64,000 nucleotides of DNA, taken from Mesorhizobium sp. WSM4311 (GTDB lineage Bacteria; Pseudomonadota; Alphaproteobacteria; Rhizobiales; Rhizobiaceae). Numbering within the stretch: the stretch's first letter is position 1; each line of letters opens with the position of its first letter. Positions 51,771 to 61,452 of the stretch are shown here, in pieces. Made by a program: the position numbers and the translations under genes. Below the pieces are notes generated by a model. It had not been told where the DNA came from and did no database searches. It was given only the letters and a program-made list of their open reading frames with translations. The stretch spans positions 248,001 through 312,000 of the forward strand of contig NZ_NSFV01000007.1 in the NCBI RefSeq assembly GCF_002295115.1. Direction: 5' to 3'.

Positions 51771-51984
51771 GAAGGATCAGGAGCGCGTCGGATATGCTTG
51801 GCTCTATGGGGCACAAGCGCGCAAGGACGGAAGGGAGCGCGTCGTGCCCGAGTTCTGGAGGGAATACGCAGACTCTTGGCTGCAGGGCTTCGATGGCCAG
51901 TCGATCCAGGATGCCGGCAAGGCGGAGCCGGTCGGCGATCAGATGGAAGCGGAGGTTGACGAAGCTGGGGTCAGCAAACTGTAA
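51757..51984 (+). CDS. Hypothetical protein, 75 aa
   Basis: The 75-residue product is basic at the start and acidic at the end (DQERVGYAWLYGAQARKDGRERVVPEFWREYADSWLQGF). It overlaps the DUF982 gene, so they are probably cotranslated. I cannot name a family. Confidence 0.5.
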   Translation: MAVAKKDQERVGYAWLYGAQARKDGRERVVPEFWREYADSWLQGFDGQSIQDAGKAEPVGDQMEAEVDEAGVSKL

Positions 51985-51992
51985 CTGGCAGT

Positions 51993-52244
51993 CTACAGCA
52001 GCTTGCCGGCGCGTATCATGGCGCGCGCAATCGCGAGTTGGGCTTCGGTCTTTGCATTTTCTTTCTGGGTCATGTTGTCGGCGGCAATCAACCGCTTAAG
52101 CGCCCGCAATGTCTCCCCTCGGGTCCAGCCCACTTCCAGCATGCAATCGATGATCGCCTGAAAGCCGGGCTCCATGGCCTCCTCGCAATCCAGCGAGCGG
52201 TCTGCATAGTCATGGTCGAATTGGTCTCTGGGTGGATTGATCAT
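51993..52244 (-). CDS. Hypothetical protein, 83 aa
   Basis: The 83-residue helical, acidic product (DCEEAMEPGFQAIIDCMLEVGWTRGETLRALKRLIAADNMTQKENAKTEAQLAIA) is of a type seen in rhizobial accessory regions. It lies two bases after the frameshifted gene upstream and appears to be the last member of a four-gene minus-strand operon headed by a LexA box. Confidence 0.7.
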   Translation of the reverse strand: MINPPRDQFDHDYADRSLDCEEAMEPGFQAIIDCMLEVGWTRGETLRALKRLIAADNMTQKENAKTEAQLAIARAMIRAGKLL

Positions 52245-52246
52245 TT

Positions 52247-52506
52247 TCACTCCATATCCGCCACGTCGCCGTCGGTGAAAAGTACCGTTGGCGGTCCATA
52301 TTCGCCAAGCGCCGGATCGGCGTCGCGACTCCATGCTATGACGCCTATATGCTTCCCCGCTAGCGCCTTGGCGATGCGAACGGCGCGGTCCTCGCTTTGC
52401 TGGTCGGTCGGGCCGTATGCTGTGAACAGTTCGCCATCCTCGCCGCGGTCGAACGCACGACAACGATCAGCTTCGGCTTTCTCTGATCTGGCGCATCGTC
52501 GGACAC
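52247..52506 (-). pseudogene. Frameshifted hypothetical gene (86-aa product if repaired)
   Basis: A GTG start gives SDDAPDQRKPKLIVVV in one frame, and the next frame gives FDRGEDGELFTAYGPTDQQSED, continuing to VLFTDGDVADME. Restoring one G in the GTGCGTTC junction joins them into one 86-residue protein with the GKHIGVIAWSRDA core. The family is a rhizobial hypothetical I recognise but cannot name. It begins right after the stop of the gene upstream. Confidence 0.65.
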
Positions 52507-52703
52507 TCAGTGCGTCCTGCCGGAGCGCAGATGCATCTCGATCTTATTGATTGCCTTGGTGAGGACATCGACTGCCTGCAGATTGACGGCGAAGTCGAAG
52601 TTACCTTGCGCGGTTTCAAATATCAGAACGCCGACCTTGTCTCATCGTCGCTCATCACGCCCATTCCAATGCCGGTCGGCATATAGGGTGGCTTTTCTGA
52701 CAT
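52507..52703 (-). pseudogene. Frameshifted hypothetical gene (65-aa product if repaired)
   Basis: A good GAGGAGAG ribosome site precedes ATG at 52703. The first frame reads SEKPPYMPTGIGMGVMSDDE and then stops; the next frame gives DKVGVLIFETAQGNFDFAVN and continues to IEMHLRSGRTH. The total length is one base short of a multiple of three, so one missing G near GATGAGACAAGG explains it. The product would be a small cytosolic protein of unknown function. Confidence 0.65.
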
Positions 52704-52818
52704 GGTCTCTCTCCTCAGATGCGGTTTGGCCCCGTCACACGTTCGGCCATCTGGCCGTACGACCTGGAGTGGCCAAGCACTACCGATGGACGATGGCGGC
52801 CGTGTAACCGGCTCACCA

Positions 52819-53574
52819 CTAATCGAAATGCATCGACTGGCCGCGCATCATTGCCAGGGTCAGTGCGATTGCAGGATTTGCAGGCGGACTCTCCATAAGC
52901 AAGGAGCCGTCGAAATCGCGCCACGCCGCCATCCGCAATTCGTCACCGTCATCGGCGGCTGCAGGGTCGAAAACGTGGGCATCGTAGGGATCGCGGTCAA
53001 TTTCAATCGTCCAGTCCTTGAGCGCCTTGCGAGCCATTTCTTCAACCTGGGCAAGGTCACTGGTGAAGAAGGGAATACGGTCGCCATCTTCTGAAAGGGG
53101 CTCGACCCGATCCAGCGTTGGCCGCTCGGGAACCCAACCAAGAACGAAGGCAATATCGAAGTCGATCTGGCGGTCCGGGCCAGCTGTAACCTCCAGCCGT
53201 TTGACGACGTCGGGATAGAGGTTCTTGCGCTCCGGCCAGGTGTCTGGAATGGCCTCGGCTTGCAACCGCGTCCGGGGCACGTTGATCAGTTCCATGATCT
53301 GGCGGCGCGGAACTTTGTCCTCCGGCCAGCCCGCACAACATGCTATCGTCGCGGCCTCGTCGGCTTCCATCCAGACTGAAGCAGCATGGTCCTCGTCCTC
53401 GGTTGGCTGGTCGTCTTCTGGAAAGCCTTTGATATCCCACCCTTCCAACGCGAACAAACCTTCCGCGCCTTGCAAAGCCGTAATGCCGGCTCGCGCGAAG
53501 ACTGCCTCGGCTGCCGCGACTCCTCGGGCCAGTTCTTCGGGCGTTGCGCCTTCAATGTTCAAGCGAAGTTCCAT
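52819..53574 (-). CDS. Hypothetical protein behind a LexA box (251 aa)
   Basis: The protein is acidic, with no membrane segment and no motif I recognise. It begins MELRLNIEGATPEELARGVAAAEAVFARAGITA, a helical start, and ends MHFD; central regions hold EDDQPTEDEDHAA and several Trp-containing segments. A LexA-type box lies 35 bp upstream, so it is probably induced by DNA damage, like imuA on the other side. It heads a minus-strand operon with two broken genes and an 83-residue gene. Confidence 0.75.
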   Translation of the reverse strand: MELRLNIEGATPEELARGVAAAEAVFARAGITALQGAEGLFALEGWDIKGFPEDDQPTEDEDHAASVWMEADEAATIACCAGWPEDKVPRRQIMELINVPRTRLQAEAIPDTWPERKNLYPDVVKRLEVTAGPDRQIDFDIAFVLGWVPERPTLDRVEPLSEDGDRIPFFTSDLAQVEEMARKALKDWTIEIDRDPYDAHVFDPAAADDGDELRMAAWRDFDGSLLMESPPANPAIALTLAMMRGQSMHFD

Positions 53575-53608
53575 GGTTCGCCTCCTGTGCCAATCGTGTC
53601 GACAGTGA

Positions 53609-53623
53609 ACAAAATAAGAACAT
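53609..53623 (-). promoter_or_regulatory. LexA (SOS) box for the 251-residue gene
   Basis: GAAC-AAAATAA-GAAC is an exact alphaproteobacterial LexA site (direct repeat of GAAC spaced by seven), 34 bp before the minus-strand start codon. Confidence 0.75.
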
Positions 53624-54095
53624 TGGGGTCAATAGGCTCTTGGCAACAGAGGAATGGGGTCTGTTTTTTCAACGCGATAGCCAACGAGGCAATGGATCGG
53701 CACTCCATTCCGATTTCCAAGGCAAATGCCTCCATCGCCCATCATGATGCGGACCGCCGCGGACGGGGACAGTCGGTCCCGCGTCCCGTCCTGCGGCCGG
53801 CGCTATGCTGACGCTCCTACGGCTGTCCTGTTAACCGACCGCGGCGGGGGGCGAATTTCCTCCGTCCCGCGCGCGCCAATGTCCGCATTGGCGGACACGC
53901 GCAGGACTGCGGTTTATGCGCCGTTTTTCCTTTGGGCGCCGCCAGTTGCCGGCGCGACGCCCAGCTGGGCATCGTGGCTTTCGACCGCATCGTCCTCTTT
54001 GCAGGCGTCCCATCGGTGCCACCGGGCGGGCGGTCGCGACAAACATTTCTTCCGCAGCGCCACCTCACCATCCCATTGACTCTTCATCAGGAAGG

Positions 54096-54110
54096 GAACA
54101 AATGAGGAAC
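54096..54110 (+). promoter_or_regulatory. LexA (SOS) box for imuA-imuB-dnaE2
   Basis: GAAC-AAATGAG-GAAC matches the alphaproteobacterial LexA consensus exactly, 31 bp before the imuA start codon. The imuA-imuB-dnaE2 cassette is a standard SOS target in this class. Confidence 0.88.
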
Positions 54111-54141
54111 ATACCATCAGCATTTCGCGTTCAGGGGACAG

Positions 54142-54906
54142 ATGAGTGCATCGGCGCCAAACGCTGCCATTTCCGATCTTCGAAATCGCATTGCGCGTCT
54201 CGAAGGCGGCAATCCACGCGAAAAAGCGGTGCTCCCTTTCGGCATTTCCTCTATCGACGACCACCTGCCTAGCGGCGGTGTGGCACTTGGCGCTCTGCAT
54301 GAAATTGCTGGCGGCGGCAATGGAGCAATCGATGGCGCTGCGGCGTCGCTTTTTGCTGCAGGGATTGCTGCCAGGACGCAAGGCAAGGTGCTGTGGTGCG
54401 TGACGCGCCAGGATCTGTTTGCACCGGCAATCGCCCAAGTCGGGCTCCATCCCGATCGGGTGATCTACGTCGAGGCCGGTGACGACAAATCCCTGCTCGC
54501 CTGCTTCGAGGAAGGCCTGCGGCACGTCGGGCTTGGGGCTGTGGTTGCCGAGGTTGCCCGTCTGTCGATGACGGCCTCGCGACGCTTGCAGCTTGCATCG
54601 GAAGGCTCGGGCGCCATGGGCATCGCCATCCGTCGCTGGCGCCGCCAGACCGAAGCCGCCGATTTCGGGCAGCCGACGGCGTCTGTCACGCGCTGGCGGG
54701 TTTCTGTCTTGCCATCGCGGCCGCTTCCGGTGCCGGGCGTCGGCCGGGCACGATGGCAACTTGAATTGATCCGATCACGTGGAGGGGAAACGCTCGATAT
54801 CGAAGTGGAGGCTTGTGATGCAAAGGGTCGTCTCGCTCTTCCTTCCAAGCTGGTCGACCGACCGGCTCAGAAGGAAATTGGGCGACGTCTCGCCGTCGCT
54901 GGATAG
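54142..54906 (+). CDS. imuA: ImuA, SOS mutagenesis accessory protein
   Basis: The 254-residue protein is RecA-related without a full Walker A: LPFGISSIDDHLPSGGVALGALHEIAGGG is the family N-terminus, followed by KVLWCVTRQDLFAPAIAQVGLHPDRVIYVEAGDDKSLLACFEEGLRH. ImuA works with ImuB and DnaE2 in error-prone translesion synthesis. It is the first gene of the SOS cassette, behind a LexA box; the imuB start lies inside its 3' end. Confidence 0.93.
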   Translation: MSASAPNAAISDLRNRIARLEGGNPREKAVLPFGISSIDDHLPSGGVALGALHEIAGGGNGAIDGAAASLFAAGIAARTQGKVLWCVTRQDLFAPAIAQVGLHPDRVIYVEAGDDKSLLACFEEGLRHVGLGAVVAEVARLSMTASRRLQLASEGSGAMGIAIRRWRRQTEAADFGQPTASVTRWRVSVLPSRPLPVPGVGRARWQLELIRSRGGETLDIEVEACDAKGRLALPSKLVDRPAQKEIGRRLAVAG

Positions 54907-56341
54907 GCCTCTGGTGCTGGTCGGGCGCCATGGCAATCGTCGCCTGGTGACAGCAACAGATCGCGCGGCAATGGAAGCGGGCTTGCGCGTCGGAATGCCT
55001 GCGACAAAGGCGCAGGCCCTCGTTCAGGGGCTGGCGGTTATGGACGCGGAGCCCGATGCCGATGCGGAGGCATTAGAGCGGCTGGCCCTGTGGGCATTGC
55101 GGCGTTACGCGCCGATCGTCGCTATGGATCATCCGGACGGATTGGTCATGGACACCAGGGGCGCCGATCACCTTCATGGCGGTGAGCAGTTGATGCTGGC
55201 CGATATGGTCGAACGGCTCAGCCAGGTCGGCTTTTCGGCGCGGGCAGCGGTAGCCGATAGCTGGGGCGCCGCTCATGCCGTTGCGCGATACGTCAAGCAG
55301 GCCGTCAGTGTGGTGGCCGTCAACGCAGCCTATGATGCGATCGTCCCTCTTCCCATCGCGGCACTGCGATTGCCCGATGCGATCGTTGGCGGTCTGCGGG
55401 TCCTGGGCTTCGACAGGGTTGGCGAACTCCTGAAGCAGCCTCGCGCGCCACTGACGCTGCGCTTTGGGCCGGAACTGGGCCGGCGCCTTGACCAAGCTGC
55501 TGGGCGCCTTGCCGAGCCGATCGAGCCCGTGCGGCCCGCCGACGTGGTCGAGGTGAAACGTGCCTTTGGCGAGCCCATTGGTGCCGCCGAGACAATCGTC
55601 CGCTACATCGGCAAGCTTGTTCAAGCGCTGTGTGTTGAACTGGAGACCATGGGCCTCGGCGCCCGACGGCTCGACCTGCTGCTCTACCGCGTTGACAATC
55701 GCATCGAAGCCGTTCGCGTCGGCACGGCCCTGCCTGTCCGCGATGTGAAGCGGCTGACGCGGCTGCTCTGCGACAAGATCGAGAAGATCGATCCGGGTTT
55801 CGGCATCGAGCTGATGCGCCTGTCCGCGCCGTTGGCGGAACCGCTGACGCCCAGGCAGACCATTTCGTCGCTCATTGAGCAACGGGATGCTGACATTTCG
55901 AACCTGATCGACGTCCTCGGCAATCGTGTCGGAGAGGAAAAGCTCTATCGGTTTACCCCGGTGGCAAGCGACGTGCCCGAGCGATCGTTTAGGCGCGTCG
56001 CGCCGGCCTCGGCGGAGACTGGCCAGGCATGGCCAGACCATTGGCCGCGTCCGGCCCGTTTGTTGGCGGTGCCGGAACTGATCGAGGCGATCGCGCTGCT
56101 GCCGGACCATCCGCCGGCCAGCTTCACCTGGAGAGGCATCCGTCGACGGGTCAAGCGCGCCGATGGTCCCGAGCGAGTGTTCGGCGAGTGGTGGAAACGC
56201 GACGCCGAGCTTGCCGCCGTGCGTGACTATTTCCAGGTCGAGGACGACGCCGGTGAACGGTTCTGGATCTATCGCGCCGGCGACGGCGAGGATGCCGCGA
56301 CGGGTTCGCATCGCTGGTTTCTGCACGGCGTCTTCGGATGA
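54818..56341 (+). CDS. imuB: ImuB, Y-family polymerase-like adaptor
   Basis: The 507-residue protein resembles Y-family polymerases (RVVSLFLPSWSTDRLRR, PLVLVGRHGNRRLVTATDRAAMEAGLRVGMPATKAQAL) but lacks the paired catalytic acids of the palm, as ImuB does. It bridges DnaE2 and the beta clamp. I chose the ATG at 54818, with GGAGG upstream; an earlier frame start is 54779. It overlaps imuA by 89 bp and its stop overlaps the dnaE2 start (ATGA). Confidence 0.92.
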   Translation: MQRVVSLFLPSWSTDRLRRKLGDVSPSLDRPLVLVGRHGNRRLVTATDRAAMEAGLRVGMPATKAQALVQGLAVMDAEPDADAEALERLALWALRRYAPIVAMDHPDGLVMDTRGADHLHGGEQLMLADMVERLSQVGFSARAAVADSWGAAHAVARYVKQAVSVVAVNAAYDAIVPLPIAALRLPDAIVGGLRVLGFDRVGELLKQPRAPLTLRFGPELGRRLDQAAGRLAEPIEPVRPADVVEVKRAFGEPIGAAETIVRYIGKLVQALCVELETMGLGARRLDLLLYRVDNRIEAVRVGTALPVRDVKRLTRLLCDKIEKIDPGFGIELMRLSAPLAEPLTPRQTISSLIEQRDADISNLIDVLGNRVGEEKLYRFTPVASDVPERSFRRVAPASAETGQAWPDHWPRPARLLAVPELIEAIALLPDHPPASFTWRGIRRRVKRADGPERVFGEWWKRDAELAAVRDYFQVEDDAGERFWIYRAGDGEDAATGSHRWFLHGVFG

Positions 56342-59300
56342 CCGGACGTTACGTCGAGCTGCAATGCACCTCGCATTTCTCCTTCCTGCGCGGCGCCAGC
56401 TCCTGCGAAGAATTGTTTGCGCAGGCCGCCCTCATGGACATGCCCGCACTTGCCATCTGCGATCGCAACAGCCTGGCCGGCATCGTCCGGGCACACGAAG
56501 CGGCGAAGGCGACCGGTGTCAGGCTGATCGTCGGCTGCCGCCTTGATCTCGCGGAAGAGATCTCGATCCTGGTCTATCCGACCGATCGCGCGACCTACTC
56601 CCGGCTGTGCCGGTTGCTGTCGCTGGGCAAGAGGCGAGGCGGCAAGGCGAAATGCGTGCTCCATTGGGCAGATCTTGTCGCCTATGGCGAGGGCCTCATT
56701 GCAGTGCTCGTTCCCGACCAGGCCGACGACTCATGCTCGATGTGGCTGCGGCGGCTGCGCGAGGCATTTGGCGACCGAGCCTATATGGCCCTGACGCTGC
56801 GCCGCCGTCCCAATGACGCACTACGGCTGCACGATCTGTCCAACCTTGCTGGACAGGCCGGCGTACCAACCGTCGTCACCAACGATGTCCTTTTCCACGA
56901 GCCGTCACGCCGCATCCTGCAGGATGTCGTCACTTGTATTCGGCACAATGTGACGATCGACAATGCCGGGTTTCGTCGCGAGCGGCATGCCGACCGCTAC
57001 CTGAAATCGCCCGGGGAAATGGCACGGCTTTTTGGTCGCAACCCCGAGGCGCTTACGCGGACGCTTGAAATCGCCGAGCGCTGCCGGTTCTCATTGGGCG
57101 AGCTTGCCTATCAATATCCCGAGGAGCGCATGCTGCCGGGTCTGACACCGCAGCAGGCCTTGGAGAAACTGACATGGGAAGGCGCGAAGGAGCGGTTTCC
57201 TGAAGGCCTGCCGGATAAGGTTGTTCGCACGCTCAGGCATGAGCTGCAGCTCATCGAGAAGCTGCAATACGCGCCGTATTTTCTGACGGTCAATTCGATC
57301 GTGCGCTTTGCCCGCAGCCAGGACATCCTGTGTCAGGGCAGGGGGTCGGCGGCCAACAGCGCAGTCTGCTACGTGCTCGGCATCACCTCGATCGACCCCG
57401 ACCGCAACGATCTCCTGTTCGAACGCTTCGTCTCGGAAGAGCGCCGCGAACCGCCCGACATTGATGTCGATTTCGAACATGAGCGGCGGGAAATCGTCAT
57501 GCAATGGGTGTTCGAAACCTACGGTCGTGAGCACGCGGCGCTGTGCTCCACCGTCATCCGTTATCGCTCGAAAGGCGCCTTGCGCGACGTCGGCAAGGCG
57601 CTTGGCCTGCCCGAAGACCTGATCAAGATGCTGTCATCGCAGGTCTGGGGCTGGTCGGACGAAGGTGTCCAGCCGAAACATGCCGAAGAGTTGAACCTCA
57701 ATCTCGGCGACCGCCGCTTGCGCCTGGCGCTCGACCTCGCCAGGCAATTGATCGGCGCCCCGCGCCACCTGTCACAGCACCCCGGTGGTTTCGTCCTGAC
57801 CCGCGATAGGTTGGACGACCTGGTGCCGATCGAGCCGGCGGCGATGAAGGATCGGCAGGTCATCGAATGGGACAAGGACGATATCGACGCATTGAAGTTC
57901 ATGAAGGTCGATGTGCTGGCGCTTGGCATGCTGTCCCGCATGAAGCGCGGCTTCGATCTCCTGTCGCAACACAAGGGCATCACTCTCGATCTCGCCACGA
58001 TCCCGGCCGAGGATCCGCGCACCTACGCGATGATCCGCAAGGCCGATACGCTGGGCACCTTCCAGATCGAAAGCCGTGCCCAGATGTCGATGCTGCCGCG
58101 CATCAAGCCGCGGACCTTCTATGATCTGGTCATCGAAGTCGCGATCGTGCGGCCCGGGCCAATCCAGGGTGACATGGTGCATCCCTATCTGCGCCGGCGC
58201 GAATGCAAGGAAGAGGTCGTCTATCCCAAACCCGAACTCGAGAAGGTGCTCGGAAAGACGCTGGGCGTGCCGCTGTTCCAAGAGCAGGCGATGCGCGTGG
58301 CGATCGAATGCGCCGGCTTCACGCCAGGAGAGGCTGACCAGCTTCGCCGCGCCATGGCGACCTTCAAGCACACCGGAGGCGTTTCGAGCTTCGGCGCCAA
58401 GCTGATCGGCGGAATGGTGACGAACGGCTACGAGCGCGAGTTCGCCGAAAAGACCTTCAAGCAGCTGGAAGGCTTCGGCAGCTATGGCTTTCCCGAAAGC
58501 CATGCGGCGAGCTTCGCGCTGATCGCCTACGCATCCTCTTGGATGAAGTGTCATCACCCCGACGTTTTCTGCGCCGCGCTCCTCAATGCCCAGCCGATGG
58601 GGTTTTATGCGCCGGCGCAGATCGTTCGCGATGCGCGCGACCATGGCGTCGAGGTGCGTCCGGTCTGCGTCAACGCCTCACGCTGGGATTGCACGCTCGA
58701 GCCCACCGAGGACGAGGACCGGTTCGCCGTTCGCCTGGGCCTGCGCATGGTTCGCGGCCTTGCCAACGCCGACGCCGCGGCAATCGTCACCACCCGCGCC
58801 GACCTGCCCTTCGCGTCGGTCGATGACCTCTGGCATCGCGCTGGTGTTCCCGCTGCCTCGCTCGTTGAACTCGCCTAGGCTGACGCGTTCCAACCGTCCC
58901 TGTCGCTGGCGAGGCGTGGGGCACTGTGGGCAATCAAGGCGCTGCGTGACGAGCCGCTGCCGCTGTTTGCCGCCGCCTCCGCCCGTGAACATCGGACGGT
59001 GCCGGAGATCCACGAGCCCCTTGTCGCGCTACGCGCCATGACATCAGGCGGTGAGGTCGTCGAAGACTACGGGCACGTCGGGCTGACGCTGCGCGATCAT
59101 CCTGTTTCCTTCCTGCGCGCCGACCTGCGGCGCAAGCGTATCGTTTCTTGCCGCGAGGCCATGCAGGCGCGCGACGGCCAATGGCTGGAAGCAGCGGGCC
59201 TTGTGCTGGTCCGGCAGCGGCCAGGCTCGGCCAAGGGCGTCATGTTCATCACGCTCGAAGACGAGACCGGCATCGCCAACCTGGTGGTTTGGGTGAAGGT

Positions 59301-59604
59301 CTTCGAAAAATACCGTCGGGTGGTGCTCGGCGCCGGTATGATCGGCGTTTATGGGCGCATTCAGCGGGAAGGCGAGGTGGTGCATCTCGTTGCCCATCGG
59401 TTGAGCGATCTCTCAGTGGAGCTGGCCAGCGTTGGTGATCGCGATGCTGCCTTCCCGCTGCCGCATGGGCGCGGCGACGAGTTCCACCACGGCAGTCCGA
59501 CGCCCGACCCGCGCGGGCTACCGAAGGGGCCGAGGCCGCGGGATATCATCGATCCCTATCCGCACATCGACCAGATCAAGGTGAAGACACGGGATTTCAA
59601 ATAG
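56338..59604 (+). pseudogene. dnaE2: dnaE2 error-prone polymerase gene, interrupted by an amber codon
   Basis: The frame encodes a DnaE2-type C-family polymerase of 1,088 residues, but TAG at 58876-58878 stops it after 846. Upstream are the PHP domain (CTSHFSFLRGASSCEELF, CDRNSLAGI) and catalytic PDIDVDFEHERRE. Downstream the same frame continues without a gap (ADAF, then ALWAIKALRDEPLPLFAAA) to the helix-hairpin-helix and OB region (GLVLVRQRPGSAKGVMFITLEDETG). CAG to TAG is the simplest cause. Without the C-terminal part, the enzyme probably loses contacts and may be dead. Confidence 0.85.
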
Positions 59605-59719
59605 TTCTGGGCGGAAAATCGGTGGGAGCGGGGTGCCGCACCATGGAAAAGATCATGCTGGAGTACGACCCTGGGCATGATCGTATTCCCTGCCGTGCGA
59701 CAACATCATGGCACGTCGG

Positions 59720-61060
59720 CTAAAGTCTATCGAATACGGAGCCCATCCTAGGGCTGAACAGCCGGTCATAGGTCCTCAGCAAGTACCCATCCGTCATGCC
59801 GGCGACATAGTCGCAGATGTGACGCAAGGGATCGGAAGCCTCCTTACATCGTTCAAAGACGTCGGCTGGCAGAAATTTCTCCGGGTCTGAACGCATCACC
59901 TCAAAGACAGCGATGACCATCATCTGGCCTTTGAACTCGAGGTGTTGGACGCTTGGGCTGTAGATAACCTCCTCCCGTACGAGGTTCTTGATCGCCACCA
60001 CAAATGCCATCACCGGCGCCGGGAGCACGGCCTGATATTTTATCCGCGGTTCGGCGAACTCCGCTTTCTCGTGAATATCGACGGAAGGGATCACCATATT
60101 TAGAACGCGATTGATCTGATGTTTCCTCTCGTTCCCATCGCCAAAGAGCCGGTCAGCAAACCCTGCATAGACGTCATTGCCGTATTGGCCCGGGTACTCC
60201 GAATTGAGGTAATCCAATAGCGCGGCGCACTGCTGAGGCCTTACGTGCTTCTCGAAATTAGCCCGGGAAATAAGGTGCATCGCCAGTACATCTTCGAGAT
60301 CGTGAATGCCGAAGCTGATGTCATCTGCCAGATCCATGAGACTGCATGCGAACGATTTATGCCGAGCTTCATGATGCTTCCCCGGCGCCTCGTTGAACGC
60401 TTGGAACTCATCTCGATCGGATGGTGCGAGCGGCTCGAGAAGCCAGTCGACGACGGCCTGTTCGCAATCAAGGTAGCATTTCGGTGGTTTTGACGCCTTT
60501 CGATCGAGGATCGGCGTACCACTAGTATTTTCCAGGAGCTTCGGCCTCTTGCTTGGGTTTGCGGCTTCTTTGAACGCCACAGGGTATTTGAGTACGCCGA
60601 GCATCGTTTCGCGCGTCAGGTTGGAGCCGGCCGCTTTCGACATCTTCTCAAGCTTCGAGAGGATACGAAGCGTTTGCCCGTTGCCCTCAAAGCCGCCGTC
60701 ATCGCGCATGCAGTAGTTTAGCGCGACCTCGCCGCCATGACCGAACGGCGGGTGTCCGAGATCGTGAGTGCAGGCGATCGCCTGCATCATGCTTCGCTCG
60801 GGCAGATAATGAATTGCTTCGTGGCTGGGCAGGTTGTGCCGGAGTTGGATCGTCAGTCCGACTGCTATCTGCGCAACCTCGAGCGAGTGCGTGAGACGTG
60901 TTCTGTAAAAGTCGCTGTCGCCCAAGTTCAAGATCTGGGTTTTGCCTTGGAGGCGCCGAAATGAAGCTGAGTGGATGACGCGCGCATAATCGACATCGCC
61001 TGGCGTGCGCGCGTCGAATGATCGTTGTTGCCATGCCTCGCGGCGATCTGCCCACACCAT
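59720..61060 (-). CDS. dGTP triphosphohydrolase (HD domain)
   Basis: The 446-residue protein has the dGTPase pattern: FRRLQGKTQILNLGDSDFYRTRLTHSLEVAQIA, catalytic ACTHDLGHPPFGHGGE with the HD pair, and DLADDISFGIHDLED. Such enzymes cut dGTP to deoxyguanosine and triphosphate; related dGTPases act against phages by depleting dNTPs. It follows a 100-residue gene on the same strand, with 68 bp between. The pair is divergent from a helicase gene, in sequence of lower GC than the core genes. Confidence 0.9.
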   Translation of the reverse strand: MVWADRREAWQQRSFDARTPGDVDYARVIHSASFRRLQGKTQILNLGDSDFYRTRLTHSLEVAQIAVGLTIQLRHNLPSHEAIHYLPERSMMQAIACTHDLGHPPFGHGGEVALNYCMRDDGGFEGNGQTLRILSKLEKMSKAAGSNLTRETMLGVLKYPVAFKEAANPSKRPKLLENTSGTPILDRKASKPPKCYLDCEQAVVDWLLEPLAPSDRDEFQAFNEAPGKHHEARHKSFACSLMDLADDISFGIHDLEDVLAMHLISRANFEKHVRPQQCAALLDYLNSEYPGQYGNDVYAGFADRLFGDGNERKHQINRVLNMVIPSVDIHEKAEFAEPRIKYQAVLPAPVMAFVVAIKNLVREEVIYSPSVQHLEFKGQMMVIAVFEVMRSDPEKFLPADVFERCKEASDPLRHICDYVAGMTDGYLLRTYDRLFSPRMGSVFDRL

Positions 61061-61128
61061 CGCCGCTCCCCACAGACAACAAAACTAAGATGACCCGTTT
61101 AGCTGGCCTTTTGCCTCGAACCAAGTTC

Positions 61129-61431
61129 CTAGACCGGGTAGACCAAGATCAAGACATTAAAGGTCGTGTCAAAGGCTTCTGCAAGGCGCTCGCGCGCGTG
61201 ACCGTTGCGATCGGTGACCGACACGGGTGTCGCCGTCTCATCTTGCATCTGCTCGAAAGCACTTAAAAGGTTCATTTGTCCGTTTCCGTGCATCTTCTTT
61301 AGAACTGGCAGGCTTGCATCCATCCCGACGATGTTGGGACCCGAGCATTCAACCGTGTATTCCAAGGCCACGAACTTGCGAGGCGCCCAAGCGGTAATCT
61401 TAGCTTCTAGATGAGCTGTTGACATTTGCAT
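61129..61431 (-). CDS. Hypothetical protein upstream of the dGTPase (100 aa)
   Basis: The small soluble product (start MQMSTAHLEAKITAWAPRKFVALEYTVECSGPNIVG, end AFDTTFNVLILVYPV) has no motif I can name. It is the first gene of the minus-strand pair with the dGTPase. Its start codon is only 21 bp from that of the divergent helicase gene, so both share one small control region. The start may be 61431 or 61425. Confidence 0.65.
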   Translation of the reverse strand: MQMSTAHLEAKITAWAPRKFVALEYTVECSGPNIVGMDASLPVLKKMHGNGQMNLLSAFEQMQDETATPVSVTDRNGHARERLAEAFDTTFNVLILVYPV

Positions 61432-61452
61432 AAGGTTGCATGATGTTGCGGC

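Larger units (their letters stand above)
53575..54141. other. Divergent SOS control region
   Basis: This 567-bp gap between the 251-residue gene and imuA has one LexA box at each end. The middle is GC-rich with a hairpin (GTCCGC-ATTG-GCGGAC near 53881-53896). Several open frames cross it without family support, and I call none. Confidence 0.5.

Noticed and set aside
53817..54071. An 84-codon minus-strand frame in the SOS control region
   Set aside because: It has no ribosome site, basic low-information composition and no known family; it overlaps a hairpin and lies between two LexA boxes.
61018..61266. An 82-codon plus-strand frame between the dGTPase and the helicase
   Set aside because: It lies opposite the 100-residue gene and the dGTPase start, and has no ribosome site.
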